This document shows positions 13,001 to 22,875 of a stretch of DNA of 64,000 nt, in pieces; the stretch's first letter is position 1; each line of letters begins with the position of its first letter. Source of the DNA: Monarcha castaneiventris obscurior (taxonomy: Eukaryota; Chordata; Aves; Passeriformes; Monarchidae). The notes beneath the pieces were generated by a model. It was given only the letters and a program-made list of their open reading frames with translations, had not been told where the DNA came from and did no database searches. The translations under genes were made by a program, and so were the position numbers. The stretch spans positions 372,001-436,000 of the forward strand of contig JAMPIT010000188.1 in NCBI GenBank assembly GCA_026261815.1, written 5' to 3'.

Positions 13001-16000
13001 GAACAGTGCCTCCTCATCCTGGCCTGGCCTAATTGCTGTCAGATAATGACCTTTGCCTAGGACCCTGAAGCTCTTACACTCAGAAAAACCAAACGTGTTC
13101 TCTCTGCCCTCTTGTGGCTTTAATTTATCCCTGTCCAGCCTTTTCAGCCACATCACTACTCCAAAGACTTACATCCATCCTCTTCTCCAGACTTGAATTT
13201 CACTGGTTCTTTTCCACCAAAATGCAAAATGAATGATTTCAGAAAACTGGAATCTGGATTCATACCAGTGGCAATGCCTGTGCCTTCCTCCAGTATTTCC
13301 TGTTTTCTCTCAGGATGGAAACGTGAGGCCTGTCCTGGTTCAGGATACACCAGGATTCTGTTTGGCTGGAAGTTGGTTCTTAGGATAAGACCATAAGAAA
13401 CAGGGAAAATGAGCTTGCATAGATGGATATTCTCAATTTTCTGGGCTCACCTATTGTGTAGGCATGTCTTAAGCCACGTGTTGTATCTGCATCAGCAATG
13501 GAATGAGCCTCTACGAAACTGTCCAGGTTTTTTTAATCTTCCATGGAGCATTGTGATACTAAGTTCCATAATGAGGCATTTTATTTACTTTAATTGTTTC
13601 TCGATAACTCCATTGTGTCTTCTGGGATGCAGCTGAGTGACTGTGTCTCACTTGCTCTGTCTGTGCCAGTCATGTCAGCCAATACAGCGGCAGTTCCCTT
13701 CTTCCCAGGCTGACGAATCCTGGCTCCTCTTTGTGGGAATAATTGCCACACTCACCTGGACGTTTTTCATTTCTTCAGTTTCTAAGGCAGAGGAGGGGAC
13801 CAGGACTGCATGCAGTGCTCAGACGTAGCTCTGTGCTACCTTTGTGCAGGAGGAGAGGATGTTCTGAATTGTGCTCTCCCATCTTTTCCAATACCTAAAC
13901 CTCAAAGTGAAATGGGGCTGCTGGGAAGTTGCCAGTGTCTACAGAATCTCTGCCAGTGCCTACGGAGCCATCATCTCATTTAAGGATGGGGCATTTCTTT
14001 TATGCAGTCAGGATTCTGTTCCTTTTATTGAGCTTAAACATCATCCAGTACTGTAAAAATGAATTTACCAAGTCAGTACAAGGTTCTGGCTGATCTGGGG
14101 TCTGATGGGAGCCACTGGGAATGCCAGAAAAGGACATGAAAGAAGAAATGCAGGAAGTAGTTCCTTCCAGAATTGCTCCAGGCTGCAGCCATTAGTGGGT
14201 TTGCACTTTCTGAGACAGAGGCTTTGCTTTTAGAGTTCTTTGTTTCTTGAATCTATTCACATTTGCAGTAAATTTCCCCTTCCACGTCATTTTACCCCTC
14301 AGCTGTATGGATTGTGGTGCACTTTGTTGTAATTGAGCTTCATTTGACTCCCTGATACAGCTTGGTGGCATCAGTAGTCTCCCGATAAAGCCTTCATCAC
14401 TCCTCCTCCTGAGCTGCAAGATACTGACCCAGCTCCAAGTCCTGGCTGCCGGGTCCTGTGGCAGCACCTTCCTGCCCTTTTCCTGTGGTTTAGCTACTTA
14501 TTTGCCCACCAAAGCTGCCCCTCTTGTTTTCAGTAGAGCTTTTCCCAGGGTACAATCCAAAGGTTTTTAAAGCTTTGTGTGCTGTGTGGGGATCACTAAA
14601 CCTGCATGTCTGGGGGCTCCTTTGGCATAAGGGTCTAAAAGGACTGACTTCTCTCTAAGCCATGGGATTTCCTTCCCCACCCACCCAGGCTGGATTTTCT
14701 ATCTTCATGTTCCTTTTATACCTGTGTGCCTTGTCTGAGAATCAGTCCCCTGCTTCCAAACCCCAGTGTTCTTTCTGGGGTTTCACAGCCTGGGGAGGCT
14801 GGGAGTGTTGAGCCTACAGAAGAGAAGGCTCCAGGGAGCTGGAGAGTGACTTTTTGCGTGGGCCTGCAGTGACAGGACAAGGGGAATGGCTTCCCACTGC
14901 CAGAGACCTGCATCTGGAGCAGAGGGTGGGGCACAGGGCACAGCTCAGCAAACTGAGCCTTTAGTCTGACAGATCTTCATGGATTTCTCTGTTTGAGGTT
15001 CTCTGCTGCATCCAAAGGCTTTAGAGAGATTTCCCAGGAGCCCATTTGCACTTGAAGCTCATGGATTGCCTGTGCCCTCCTGGGTTGTCCTTTCAGCAGA
15101 TACTGGGGTGTCTGAATTTCCCACCCATGAGGACCAAGGCTCGTGAATGTGAGGCTGCTCCCATCTGTCTATGGAGATCTCATCCCCTCAGTTTTCCTGG
15201 TCAGGAATGTCACCTGTCCCTGCAGTCCTGACCTGTGAGCTCTAGTCAGCTCCTTGAGCCTCGCAGGGGCAGCTCCCTGCATCCAGCTGGGCACTGACAT
15301 AGAGGGTGACCCTCACCCCCTTGCCCCTGCCTGTCCTTCCCTAAGGGCCTGGATCCTCCCATTCCAGCACTTCAGTCACAGGAGCCTTCCCACCATGTCT
15401 CTGTGGTGCCAGCAAGTTTAAAGCCCTCCTGACCAGCTGGGCCAGTCTGTGACCAAGGATGCTCCTCCCCCTCCCTGACAGAGGGACCCCTCAGCCCCTC
15501 ACAGACCCGGTCAGGGTGGGTCCGTGGTCTGGAGAGCAGAAGCATTTCAGGACACTTGATTTTTCATTCAGCTTGGCACTTCCAGTCACATTCAGTGAAT
15601 GATGGGTGTTACAGGAAGGTGTCTTCTCACACATGGCACTTTCTTCCCAGGATCCACAGTGGTCACTACATGAGCTACAGGTCACCAGAAAGTTCTGGGC
15701 ATGGGGTGACCGTGAGTCACTGAGACCAGTGCTGTCCCAAATCTGGCACCTGGGAATACCCTGGAACACTCCCTGAAAGTGTTCAAGGCCAGACTGGGCA
15801 GGGCTTGGAGCAACTTGATCTAGTGGAAGGTGTCCCTGCCTGTGGGAATGAGATGAGCTTTAAGGTTCTTTCCCACACAAACCATTCTGTCATCCTATGA
15901 TAGCCTTAACATCTGCATTAACTGTGCCAGCTGTGTGCTGATAGAATCACAGAATGGTTTGGCTAGGAAGGGACTTTCCAGACCACCCAGTCCCACCCCC

Positions 16001-16332
16001 TGCCCTGAGCAGGGACACCTCCCATTAGACTGGGTTGCTGCAAGCCACAGCTTCTCTGGGCAACCTGTGCTAGAGCCTCACCACCTTCATGGGGAAGGAT
16101 TTCTTCTCAATGTCTTACCTAGCTCAACCCAGTGCTTTGTCTTCAGACCGAAACATCTCTTGCTGTTGCAGTTCCCCGGGAGCAGGATGGGCAGCCAGAG
16201 GAAGAGGATGCATTAGGAACACGGGATCCCTCAGCACCAGCTCCCTCAGCACTGGAGGACATGGCCCTGTACAGCAGCAAGCGGAAGCTCCGACACAGCC
16301 GGCGCAGTTTGGAGACCGCTGTCCCCACATAG
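919..16332 (+). CDS. SCRIB: Scribble (SCRIB), C-terminal tail, spliced (partial gene)
   Basis: Scribble is the LRR-plus-PDZ scaffold of the basolateral polarity module (with DLG and LGL) at the cell cortex. Only the region after the PDZ domains is in the window. The exons are 919-1084, 2452-2541, 2916-3098, optional 6742-6813, 7609-7748, 8151-8188, 9459-9533, 11173-11224 and 16172-16332. All junctions are GT/AG and all phases join without a break, giving about 301 residues, or about 325 with the optional exon. Recognition rests on the vertebrate Scribble tail strings VRTAKAERRHQERL, ALEAEKRA, MKSLEQDAL, SPAPTPSPTP and TSPGRL, and on the final block LEDMALYSSKRKLR before the stop TAG at 16330-16332. 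The tail is charged, low in complexity and predicted disordered, with a coiled-coil-like Glu/Arg-rich stretch in exon 2916-3098. The LRR and PDZ exons lie left of the window. Introns carry at least eight CR1 copies. Confidence 0.93.
1085..2451 (+). other. SCRIB: SCRIB intron
   Basis: Unique-looking intron sequence with a short (GT)n run near 2207-2221 and one exon-like segment at 2086-2144, listed separately. No CR1 copy was recognised. Confidence 0.75.
2086..2144 (+). other. SCRIB: Possible 59-nt alternative (poison) SCRIB exon
   Basis: The segment is bounded by a good acceptor (CTCTGTTTGCAG) and a consensus donor (GTAAGA), and is open in the incoming phase. Its length is not a multiple of three. 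Inclusion would shift the next exon and bring a TGA into frame at 2918-2920, just inside exon 2916-3098. It is therefore either a regulated NMD exon or a chance match. Exons 919-1084 and 2452-2541 join correctly without it. Confidence 0.35.
2452..2541 (+). CDS. SCRIB: SCRIB coding exon (b)
   Basis: A 90-nt exon, phase 2 in and phase 2 out. The acceptor is TTTTCTCCAG and the donor GTGAGT. It encodes a Ser/Glu-rich stretch ending in TNSMSG. Being symmetric, it could also be skipped without breaking the frame. Confidence 0.85.
2649..2760 (-). mobile_element. CR1 LINE fragment, 3' end, antisense
   Basis: Reads ATAGAATCCCAGGATGGGTT then GGGTTGGAGAGACC on the + strand, which is the reverse complement of a CR1 3' end. 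It is truncated after about 110 bp. Confidence 0.75.
2916..3098 (+). CDS. SCRIB: SCRIB coding exon (c)
   Basis: A 183-nt exon, phase 2 in and out, acceptor CTGCCCAG, donor GTGAGC. It encodes LSPSPLGDP, the highly conserved VRTAKAERRHQERL block, and LSPAERRALEAEKRAMWRAA. It is CpG-rich compared with its flanks. Confidence 0.95.
4009..4345 (-). mobile_element. CR1 LINE, 3' part, antisense
   Basis: Carries the ordered CR1 landmarks in reverse complement: GGACACCTTCCACTAGACC, GTTGCTCCAAGCCCCATCC, GATGGGGCAGCCACAGCTTC, then CAGTGGGAAGCCATTCCCCC. The 8-bp tail repeat has decayed. Confidence 0.9.
5829..6098 (-). mobile_element. CR1 LINE, 3' part, antisense
   Basis: Begins at the reverse-complemented tail (AGAATCGTGGAATCATGG) and runs through the GGGGCAGCCACAGCTTCTC landmark to about 6098, where it is 5'-truncated. 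Confidence 0.9.
6640..6741 (+). repeat. (TCC)n pyrimidine tract
   Basis: About 100 bp of TCC/TTC/CTCCTC on the + strand, running directly into the AG acceptor of exon 6742-6813. It is both a microsatellite and an unusually long polypyrimidine tract for a 3' splice site. Confidence 0.85.
6742..6813 (+). CDS. SCRIB: SCRIB 72-nt cassette exon
   Basis: The acceptor CTCCTCCTCAG precedes 6742 and a usable donor GTGGGC follows 6813. The exon is exactly 72 nt, phase 2 in and phase 2 out. Either including or skipping it keeps SCRIB in frame: the inclusion junction yields RSSALEDSIKQYEQDLARK and ends SRQ-MKSLEQ, while skipping yields AAR-MKSLEQ, the form known from mammals. The peptide is charged and helix-like. 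The donor is weaker than its neighbours, as expected for an alternative exon. Confidence 0.65.
6814..7608 (+). other. SCRIB: SCRIB intron
   Basis: Intron between the cassette exon and the MKSLEQ exon. It contains one antisense CR1 fragment and otherwise nothing recognised. Confidence 0.7.
7104..7232 (-). mobile_element. CR1 LINE fragment, antisense
   Basis: A diverged CR1 3' end: TTTCACAGAATCCTAGAGTG, then CTTCCACTAGACCAGGTTGC. About 125 bp survives. Confidence 0.8.
7609..7748 (+). CDS. SCRIB: SCRIB coding exon (d)
   Basis: A 140-nt exon, phase 2 in and phase 1 out. It encodes MKSLEQDALKAQMVIAKSK and then LEQLAESPSPAPTPSPTPLE, the most recognisable piece of the vertebrate Scribble tail. Confidence 0.95.
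7749..8150 (+). other. SCRIB: SCRIB intron
   Basis: A 402-bp intron with donor GTACTG and acceptor CACCTCTTGCAG. No repeat or RNA gene was recognised. Confidence 0.75.
8151..8188 (+). CDS. SCRIB: SCRIB coding exon (e), 38 nt
   Basis: A short exon, phase 1 in and phase 0 out, encoding DCSPRNVTSPGRL. TSPGRL is shared with the mammalian protein. The donor is GTATGG. Confidence 0.85.
8435..8540. repeat. 21-bp degenerate tandem repeat, about 5 units
   Basis: Units of the form CAGAAGGCCTTTGCCTGGGTT start at 8456, 8477, 8498 and 8519, with a weaker unit at 8435. Because 21 is a multiple of three, the + strand reads as a seven-residue repeat (KAFAWVQ, KAFACIL). Confidence 0.8.
8630..9030 (+). mobile_element. 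Possible solo LTR of an endogenous retrovirus
   Basis: The segment has a TATA box (TATAAAA, 8908-8914) closely followed by AATAAA (8922-8927). After that comes a GC-richer U5-like stretch ending in CCCGACA near 9030. No primer-binding site, gag or pol sequence follows, so a solo LTR is the best reading. Ends and target-site duplication could not be fixed. Confidence 0.35.
9459..9533 (+). CDS. SCRIB: SCRIB coding exon (f)
   Basis: A 75-nt exon, phase 0 in and out. It encodes SMSEKKFDYREFAAIPSSKP then VYEIQ. The acceptor is CCCTTCTAG and the donor GTATAA. It is symmetric, so skipping would be in frame; this segment is absent from the human isoform I know. Confidence 0.9.
9534..11172 (+). other. 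SCRIB: SCRIB intron
   Basis: A 1.6-kb intron with one antisense CR1 copy near its 3' end. Nothing else was recognised. Confidence 0.7.
10673..10905 (-). mobile_element. CR1 LINE, 3' part, antisense
   Basis: Starts at TTCATAGAATCCTGGGATAT and carries GGGACACCTTCTCCTGTCCC and AATGGGGCAGCCACAGCTTC. It fades out near 10905. Confidence 0.88.
11173..11224 (+). CDS. SCRIB: SCRIB coding exon (g), 52 nt
   Basis: Phase 0 in and phase 1 out. It encodes SPDAADDLRYVDDRNSS between acceptor TCTCTTGCAG and donor GTAAGC. Confidence 0.9.
14788..14915 (+). mobile_element. CR1 LINE fragment, sense
   Basis: Shows the plus-strand CR1 order: GGCTGGGAGTGTTGAGCCT, AGAAGAGAAGGCTCCAGGGA, then GGGAATGGCTTCCCACTGCC. 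Both its 5' and 3' ends are missing. Confidence 0.82.
15770..15902 (+). mobile_element. CR1 LINE 3' end, sense
   Basis: Ends with CACACAAACCATTCTGTCAT then CCTATGATAG, the decayed CR1 tail. Only the last 130 bp of the element is present. Confidence 0.88.
15942..16135 (-). mobile_element. CR1 LINE 3' end, antisense
   Basis: Begins AGAATCACAGAATGGTTTGG and is truncated near 16135, only about 36 bp before the last SCRIB exon. It forms an inverted repeat with the sense copy 40 bp upstream. Confidence 0.88.
16172..16332 (+). CDS. SCRIB: SCRIB last coding exon with stop
   Basis: Enters in phase 1 and encodes VPREQDGQPEEEDALG, a Ser/Pro-rich link, ALEDMALYSSKRKLRHSRR and SLETAVPT, then TAG at 16330-16332. 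The ALEDMALYSS block corresponds to PEDVALCSS of the human protein. Confidence 0.93.
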
Positions 16333-16611
16333 GTGACCCAACACACCTGGGCAATGGACTGGCCTGGCACAGCCCTTCTGAGCTTCCTGTGCTCCAGGGA
16401 CAGCACCAGGCTGCCACCCTGCCTACGGACTCTGGATGGGGCCGGAGCTTCCCGTGAGCTCTGTGGCCAACTGACTCCTCTGAGGCTGTGAACTGCCCTC
16501 GTTTCTCACCCAACAGTGCACTGGGGCACATCCCAAAATTGGGACAACACTGGACTGACTGCTGGCAGATGGAGAGGAAGGGTGGCCAGGACAGTGGGCA
16601 GCTTGTTAGCC

Positions 16612-16619
16612 TGTAAATA
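16612..16619 (+). promoter_or_regulatory. Pumilio response element match in SCRIB 3' UTR
   Basis: TGTAAATA fits the UGUANAUA consensus and lies about 280 nt after the stop. An eight-base match can arise by chance. Confidence 0.35.
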
Positions 16620-18307
16620 TTGTGTGTGGGGAAGGGTAGGACAGGGAGATTGTAGGAGTGTGAGTGTGTTGGGCTCCAGCTGTTACTGCCTCAACTTGGG
16701 TTTTGTAGTGGTTAAAAGGAGCTTCTCCTCTGGTGGGAATCAGGAGGAAGGTCCAGCCTGCCTTTACTCCTGTTTAATTTCCAGTCTTTTGCCAAAAAGC
16801 ATCTCCTCCCACCTCCTGCACTGTGTCACCTCACTTCCCTTTGGGAGTGTTTGGGAATGGGAAGCTTGGAGGCAAAAAGAAGAAAAAAAGAGAAAAAACC
16901 CACCAGAATTCCAGCAAAGTGCCTCCCTCTGCCACTGACACTCTGTGCTCAAGGAAAACAGAGCCAGCTCTGTGCCAGCTCTGTGCCTTGGTCCTGGTGG
17001 GACACTGCTCCTGCTGGGACTTTGCACTGTCCTGGGGATGGTCACGTCCCCCTTTGTCACACATAGCACACGAGTGTCAGAGGAGTCTCCTGTAGCACTG
17101 GGGCTGAACTGGTCAGCTGGGGCAGGAATGGGACGGAGCCGACAGCCAGAGCAGGGGTGTAGGTGGTGTGTGGCAGCAGGGGGGAGCAGGATAACTGGGG
17201 TAGGACGTGGTGGCAGAGGTGGGAGGTGTGACAGCAGGTACCTTAGTGGTAGAGTTCAGGAACTGGGGATGGGTAAATGTGGCGTTGCTGGGGTCAGGTT
17301 GAGAGTTACAGGATCTTACACGTAGGAGATACTGGTGGGGAGTCCACGGTGTCCAGGCTGGCTGTGAGGGGGAGCGGGATGTCACGGGGTGCCTGGCCTG
17401 GGGCCGGCAGGGAGCACCAGGAGCACCACAGAGCAGCATGGGGCTGGCCTGTGCCTTGCAATAACTACGCAGTTCCACTTTGCCAGCTCATTGGCTTCAG
17501 GCCTCTTTTCTGTGGAGGACAGGGAAAATGCACGTTTGCCCATGCAAGAGGGAAAAAGGAAAATGAAAAATGAGTGGGGGTGTGAGTCCTGGTTTCCACA
17601 TGTGGAGCAAGGGCTGTGAGCAGGTTCTGTATCATGTGAGCTCTGCAGCTGTGGAGGTCACAGCTGCTGCTCCCAGCTCTGTCAACAGCCTCTGCTGCCA
17701 CTACTGAGGGGAAACAGCCCTTTTCTTTTGTTTTTTCACTGCCTCTAACCGTGAGGAAGGTCCGAGCTCGGCACAGTCCTCTTCCCTGTCCATTGGTGCT
17801 CTCTGACTCCCCAGTAAGACCAGGGTTGGACCTTGAGCCTCACAGCTAGGCAGTGACAGGCACATCTGCTTGTACATTTGCTGAAGGAAAGAGCTGGATG
17901 CAGTTTTTTGGGTGCAGTTTTTTAGTTGAGCCTCTCCTTTCATGCCAAAATCCAGCGGATCATTTTAACTGACTCTGTATGTTTTGATTTTACAGACTTG
18001 TGAAGGGGGAACTCTGATAATCTCACAGTGCAGCTGCAGCTGCTTCCATCATCAGCAATTTGAGCTTTTCCTTTTTAAATCTAATTTTAGCATTTGCTTT
18101 TTAACAACAGCACTTTTGGAAACAATCCTGGCTGGGTTTTGGTGACTAACTTGTGATTCTTCTCTCCTTTCCCTGTGCGGTACCTGGTGCCAGGCTCTGG
18201 ATTCTCTCCCGTTCTCTCCCAAGAGACTCCGAGGGAAAATTAGCGCATCAAGACTGTAACTAGTGAAATTTGTACAACCAAAGAAATCTATTTTGTGGTT
18301 CAAGGAT

Positions 18308-18313
18308 AATAAA
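18308..18313 (+). terminator. SCRIB: SCRIB poly(A) signal
   Basis: AATAAA in GGATAATAAAGTTTAC, the first canonical hexamer seen on the + strand after the stop. Cleavage would be expected about 15-25 nt later. Confidence 0.7.
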
Positions 18314-19206
18314 GTTTACTTTACATTTTAGAGCCTTTAGTCACAGTGGTTTGCCCTGTGTGAAGTCTGCAATTTCAGTATCAACGCTTTGGTGGTGGTT
18401 GTTACCCACAGCATAATCCAGCAAAGATGCTCCTGGTTTTCCTGCTTTTGGGAGAAAGCAGAAATTAATGCTCACCCAAATTACTGCCAGCTTGAGAATA
18501 TCAATATTCAGGGATGGGGGGGAAAAAAATCAATACGAAACACAGTGATACCAGCAAGATCTTCAGTCTCTTGGCTTTCCTTACTTGGCTCTGTTAGAAA
18601 AAAAGAAAACAACCCCCCAAAAAAACCCCAACACTATTTTGTTTACATTATTAAAGTTTTAAAAAATAGTTTGACTGGTAAAAACCAACCCCATTTCCAG
18701 TAGTTAAACCAGGTTTTCTTTGGTCTGGTTCAATGGACGGACACCACACTGTGCCACCCCAGGGAAAGAGGAGCAGTGTTAGGAAAGAGAGGGTGGATTT
18801 CCTTTTCTTAGAGCCAGGGTAGTGCCAGACCTCAGCCTCATTATTCCACCTGTGTGAATAAAAAGGAGCCTTGGCTATGCCACGTGGTACCTCAGGAATA
18901 GCTTTGTCCTTGGTCAGCATGAGGGTTCAAAAGTCTGAATTGCAAGGCTCTATATATGGGTCCTTTCCTGGGTTTAAGGTGTCTTCTCCCCTTTTCTCCC
19001 CTTTAGTTTCTTCCTCTCTCTTTAGTTTCCTTAGGCCAGGTTTACCACCGGGTTTCTCTCTTAGTGTGTATAATGTACCCACCACAACTGAACCCTGATT
19101 AGGCAATGAGAAGTAGTTACCCCTTCAGACAAAAGTAAACACAGAAACATCAATGGAAATTGTTTATTTAGGGTTTTTATTTAGGGATATTTATTTAGGG
19201 ATTATT

Positions 19207-19275
19207 CATGTAGGATTGGAACTAGATGGTCTTTAAGACCCCTTCCAACCTTGCCCATGCCATGATCGTATGATT
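19207..19275 (+). mobile_element. CR1 3' tail remnant, sense
   Basis: GGAACTAGATGGTCTTTAAG then CCCCTTCCAACCTTGCCC is the CR1 3' terminus. Only about 65 bp remain. Confidence 0.7.
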
Positions 19276-21727
19276 TTTATATAAATAGGAACAGAAATAA
19301 CCCAGTTCAATATATAGGGAGAATGCAAAGATCTCCAAGGCTGCACAGGCAAAGACCAGAGCACAGGTGGCTGGGTTGGAAGGTTTGCAAGAAGCACTGG
19401 CAGCTGAGTGCCTTGTGTAGCAGCAGCGACTCACAGACGTGCTCTGGGGGATGGAGGGGTAGGGAATGTCCTATCTGGACACAGCTCCAGGTGTGAGCCT
19501 GCACAGCCTACCCCTCTGATCCTGCTAAATGCAAGTTTTCGTGGTTTCAGGAGTCAATCCTGTCTGGTATTGGCACGTAAGGCAAGGGATTGCATTGTTG
19601 TATTCCTTCCCTGCATTCCCTCCATATCTAAAAGCAGGCAGGAATAACTGTGGGATTCTCTTCAAGGACTGTCTGCCAACAAAGGAGGGGCTGCCCTGGA
19701 AGCTGCAAACCACAACAAATTTACCTGTTCCTCAGCTCTGAGAAACCTGGCCCTTGGAACACCCAGGATGACTGGGAACTGGAGAACCTTGGTTTCCAGT
19801 CTTGCCCACCTGCCACCAGCTACCTCTGGAGACAAACAGCTGGAGGAGATGAAGCTGTGGTTGTAACTCAGCACCACTTTTGCTGCTGCTGTTTGTAGTT
19901 TTTGTTGATTCTGGGCTGACAGTCACCATTAGTTACACACAGGGAGCAGTGAAAGACCCCAAAGCCAGAGCACTGCAGGACCTCCCATGCCACAGCAACC
20001 ACTGCCACCACCACAGGAGTTTGGTTTGCCCATCTTAGGGCCTTGGGCAAAGCCACCTCACTGGCCTCCAGGTCCCTGTGTCCTGGTGCATCACATCTTG
20101 GTGCCACAGGAAAGCTGCAGATGGGTAACAGCCCCTGACTGTACCTGGACAAAGAGCAGGTACTGTCCTGCTGCAAGAAATGAACCACACACCTCAACAC
20201 AAGCTAAAGCCTGTTCCAAAATCTGTACCAGCCCCCAGAGAGCCCCCCTGATGGAGGAGACCCAGCAACCCACAGCCCTTCCTGTAAGGACAAAGCAAAC
20301 ATCCCCTCCCTGCTGTAAAGGATCAATTGTTTTCTGCAACAAGACACAACCTGCCCCCACTCCAACCTCATTCCCCTTCTTTTAGTTTTCCTCTGCTTTT
20401 CCTTTTACACCACAGAGTGACCAAAGCACAAGCTGATTTCATACCTCGTACCAAAGAGTGTAATTAAAGTGTTCTGAAATCAACCTATTTCACTCTGAAG
20501 TGAAAGCAGGCTATAAATAAGTGTTCAGAAAATTGACTTCTGTATTTTACCTGAGGCATAATCAGCAACACATCAGACTGCAACAAGGCACTGCTGGAGG
20601 ATGGAACCTCTCAAACAGCCTGTGCATGTTTCCCACAGGAACATGTAATCTTACCTCAAAGTTCGTATGTATAAGGAATCAATAACAGAACAATTACTCT
20701 TATAAATGAGAGACCTTTTTCCCCACCTCCTCTCCCATGGCACACAGCCTCCCCTACTGCAGCTGCTGGGAAGGCAGGCTCGCAGCCATCCCAGTGCTCT
20801 CCTCCATATCAGCAATATTGTGACAGCTTCCCAATATACACAGATAAAATTACTCCAGACTCACTGTCTATTCCAATGGCTTTTGTCTCCAGGATCTCCA
20901 GCAGCACATCATCCGTTTCCTGCTCACATCCCCCTATGCAGAAACTAGAATGCTGCAATGAGGATAAATTCGGAGTTTCATTGCAACCCCACACTGCACT
21001 CCTGCTCCGGCAGCTGCTCCCTCCCATTCTCTCTTCCTTGTCCCTTGTTGCACTTGGACACGAAAGAACCACGCAGACCCAGCTTAGTTCAAGACAGAAA
21101 AGAAGCCAGGAAAAGCCCCACTGTTTATTTTACTTCATATATATATGTTCCTAGGAATGACCGTGGATTGGAGGATGAGGTCACCACCTCTCTAACCACG
21201 TTGGTCAAACGAAAAGTCCATCAAACTTCTCCGCCTCAGGAGAAGGAATGAAAACAAAAAGGAATGGTTATAGCCAAACATAACTGTGTTTACAGAAAGT
21301 GCGTGAGAACTCCATCACAGAAATGAAAACATCAAAAGACTGCAAATCTCAGGGCGACAATCCCTCTCCCACAGGATGTGGCAGGGGCACACGGCGCTGT
21401 TATTGCTGCCTGGTTTTGGCAGATGAATTCTGTGAGGCATCAGAGCTTGAGGAACAATGGACACAGCCCACCAGGAGTATGAAACAGTACAGTGGCAGGC
21501 AGGACTTTACCAATGTCAGCACAAGACACTGCTCACCAAAAGAAGAAATTCTGACTGGGTTTATTCAGGAAAACTCAGGCAAAAAAAGCAAAGGGAAGCA
21601 TTTTGCTCAATGAAAACATCTGTCTGAGTCTGGCATGGGCAGAAAGGATACTGACAGAACAATTTATTGCGGGATACTCTTTCCATAGCATTTCATCCTG
21701 GCAAGGTTTTCTAAGGACATCAGGAAG

Positions 21728-21785
21728 ATGGAACTAGAAGATGTTGGGGGGCCCTTCAAACCCAAAACATTCTGCAATTCTAGGT
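21728..21785 (+). mobile_element. CR1 3' tail remnant, sense
   Basis: GGAACTAGAAGATGTTGGGG then CCCTTCAAACCCAAAACATT, ending in CTGCAATTCTAG; a diverged CR1 3' terminus. Confidence 0.7.
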
Positions 21786-22574
21786 TAGTGTCAACAGGCC
21801 TGGAATGGGCATGGATATGGTGACACCAGAATGCTCTAGCCATTTATCCATCTATTGGATCCACTCCGGGGTTATGCCCTGCCCATTCTTTCCAAGTCCT
21901 CCCAGTTGCAAACCCAGGTTCACTACACACTGTAAGTCAGGAAAAGAGGTTTGGTCCATTGTCCTGCTCCAGGCTCCACTGACCAAAGGTGGGGCTGCCT
22001 GATGGGTACCCTGAAATGCTCTCGATTACACCATTTCCGTATCTTCTGATCCTCTTTACCATTTTTTGACTATCCTTTTCTCTGCTCATCCCTCCTTTCC
22101 TTCATTTTGATCTTCTCCCAGAAAAACAATCGGCCTTTAATTACATCCTCCCCTTTGGTCCCAGTTTTGCTTCATTCATAACTAAACATGGTCCTTCTGG
22201 CTGGGTTCCCCGCTCACCTGCCCCTACACGGTGTCACTTACACAGTGACCTGAGGACTTTTGTCCTATTCTGCACCACAAGGTCTCCAGAACTTGGGTCA
22301 TCTGCAGCATTCCTCCCTCACAGGGCCTCCCCTGAGCTACCCCTGGAATCCAGCCACTCCTACCAGCACTATTTGAGCTTTTCTCACCTTCTCACCCTGG
22401 TACCTCCATGTCTGGCAGTTCCTCATGTTGCACCCAGCGCTGTCTGATGTCCTGGTCAGGTTTGCTTCATCTCAGCCCCTGTATGAGAGAATCAAACAGG
22501 GGTTTGATTCATCACTGGCATTTCTTCTAAGACAGATCATATAATCATCACATCACATGCCTCAGTCCAGAGTT

Positions 22575-22875
22575 CTTCTCCAGCTCTCTTGGAGCCCCTT
22601 CAGGCACTTCTCCTTGTTTGAACAAGGGACTGGAGTGCAGGATAAGGGGAATGGCTTCCCACTCCCAGAGGGCAGCGATATAAGGAAGAAATTATTCCCT
22701 GTGAGGATGGTGAGGCCCTGGCACAGGTTGCCCAGAGCTGTGGCTGCCTCATCCCTGGAAGTGTCCAAGGCCAGGTTGTCACTGTCCATGGCAGGGGGGT
22801 GGGACTGAATAGTCTTGAAGGTCCCTCCGACCCAAACCATTCCGAGGTTCCATGATTCTGTGATTCTATGAATGA
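22575..22875 (+). mobile_element. CR1 LINE, 3' part, sense (with short inverted start)
   Basis: From 22620 the plus-strand CR1 order runs through GGAATGGCTTCCCACTCCC and GGCACAGGTTGCCCAGAGC to a well-kept tail, CATGATTCTGTGATTCTATG. The first 40 bp (CAGCTCTCTTGGAGCCCC) match CR1 in the opposite orientation, so a rearrangement or second fragment abuts it. Confidence 0.88.

Larger units (their letters stand above)
11225..16171 (+). other. SCRIB: Last SCRIB intron (about 4.9 kb)
   Basis: From 11225 to about 14780 I recognise no exon, RNA gene or repeat. The 3' end holds three CR1 fragments, two of which face each other tail to tail just before the final acceptor (TGCTGTTGCAG). Confidence 0.7.
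16333..18335 (+). other. SCRIB: SCRIB 3' UTR
   Basis: About 2 kb between the stop codon and the first good poly(A) signal on this strand. It contains a Pumilio-type element (TGTAAATA, 16612-16619). No CR1 insertion was recognised in it, unlike the introns on its left. Confidence 0.75.
18336..22570. other. Intergenic, no gene recognised
   Basis: No exon with family similarity was found on either strand. The stretch holds an A/C-rich low-complexity run near 18598-18640, two short CR1 tails and a small (TA)n at about 21136-21148. Confidence 0.6.
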
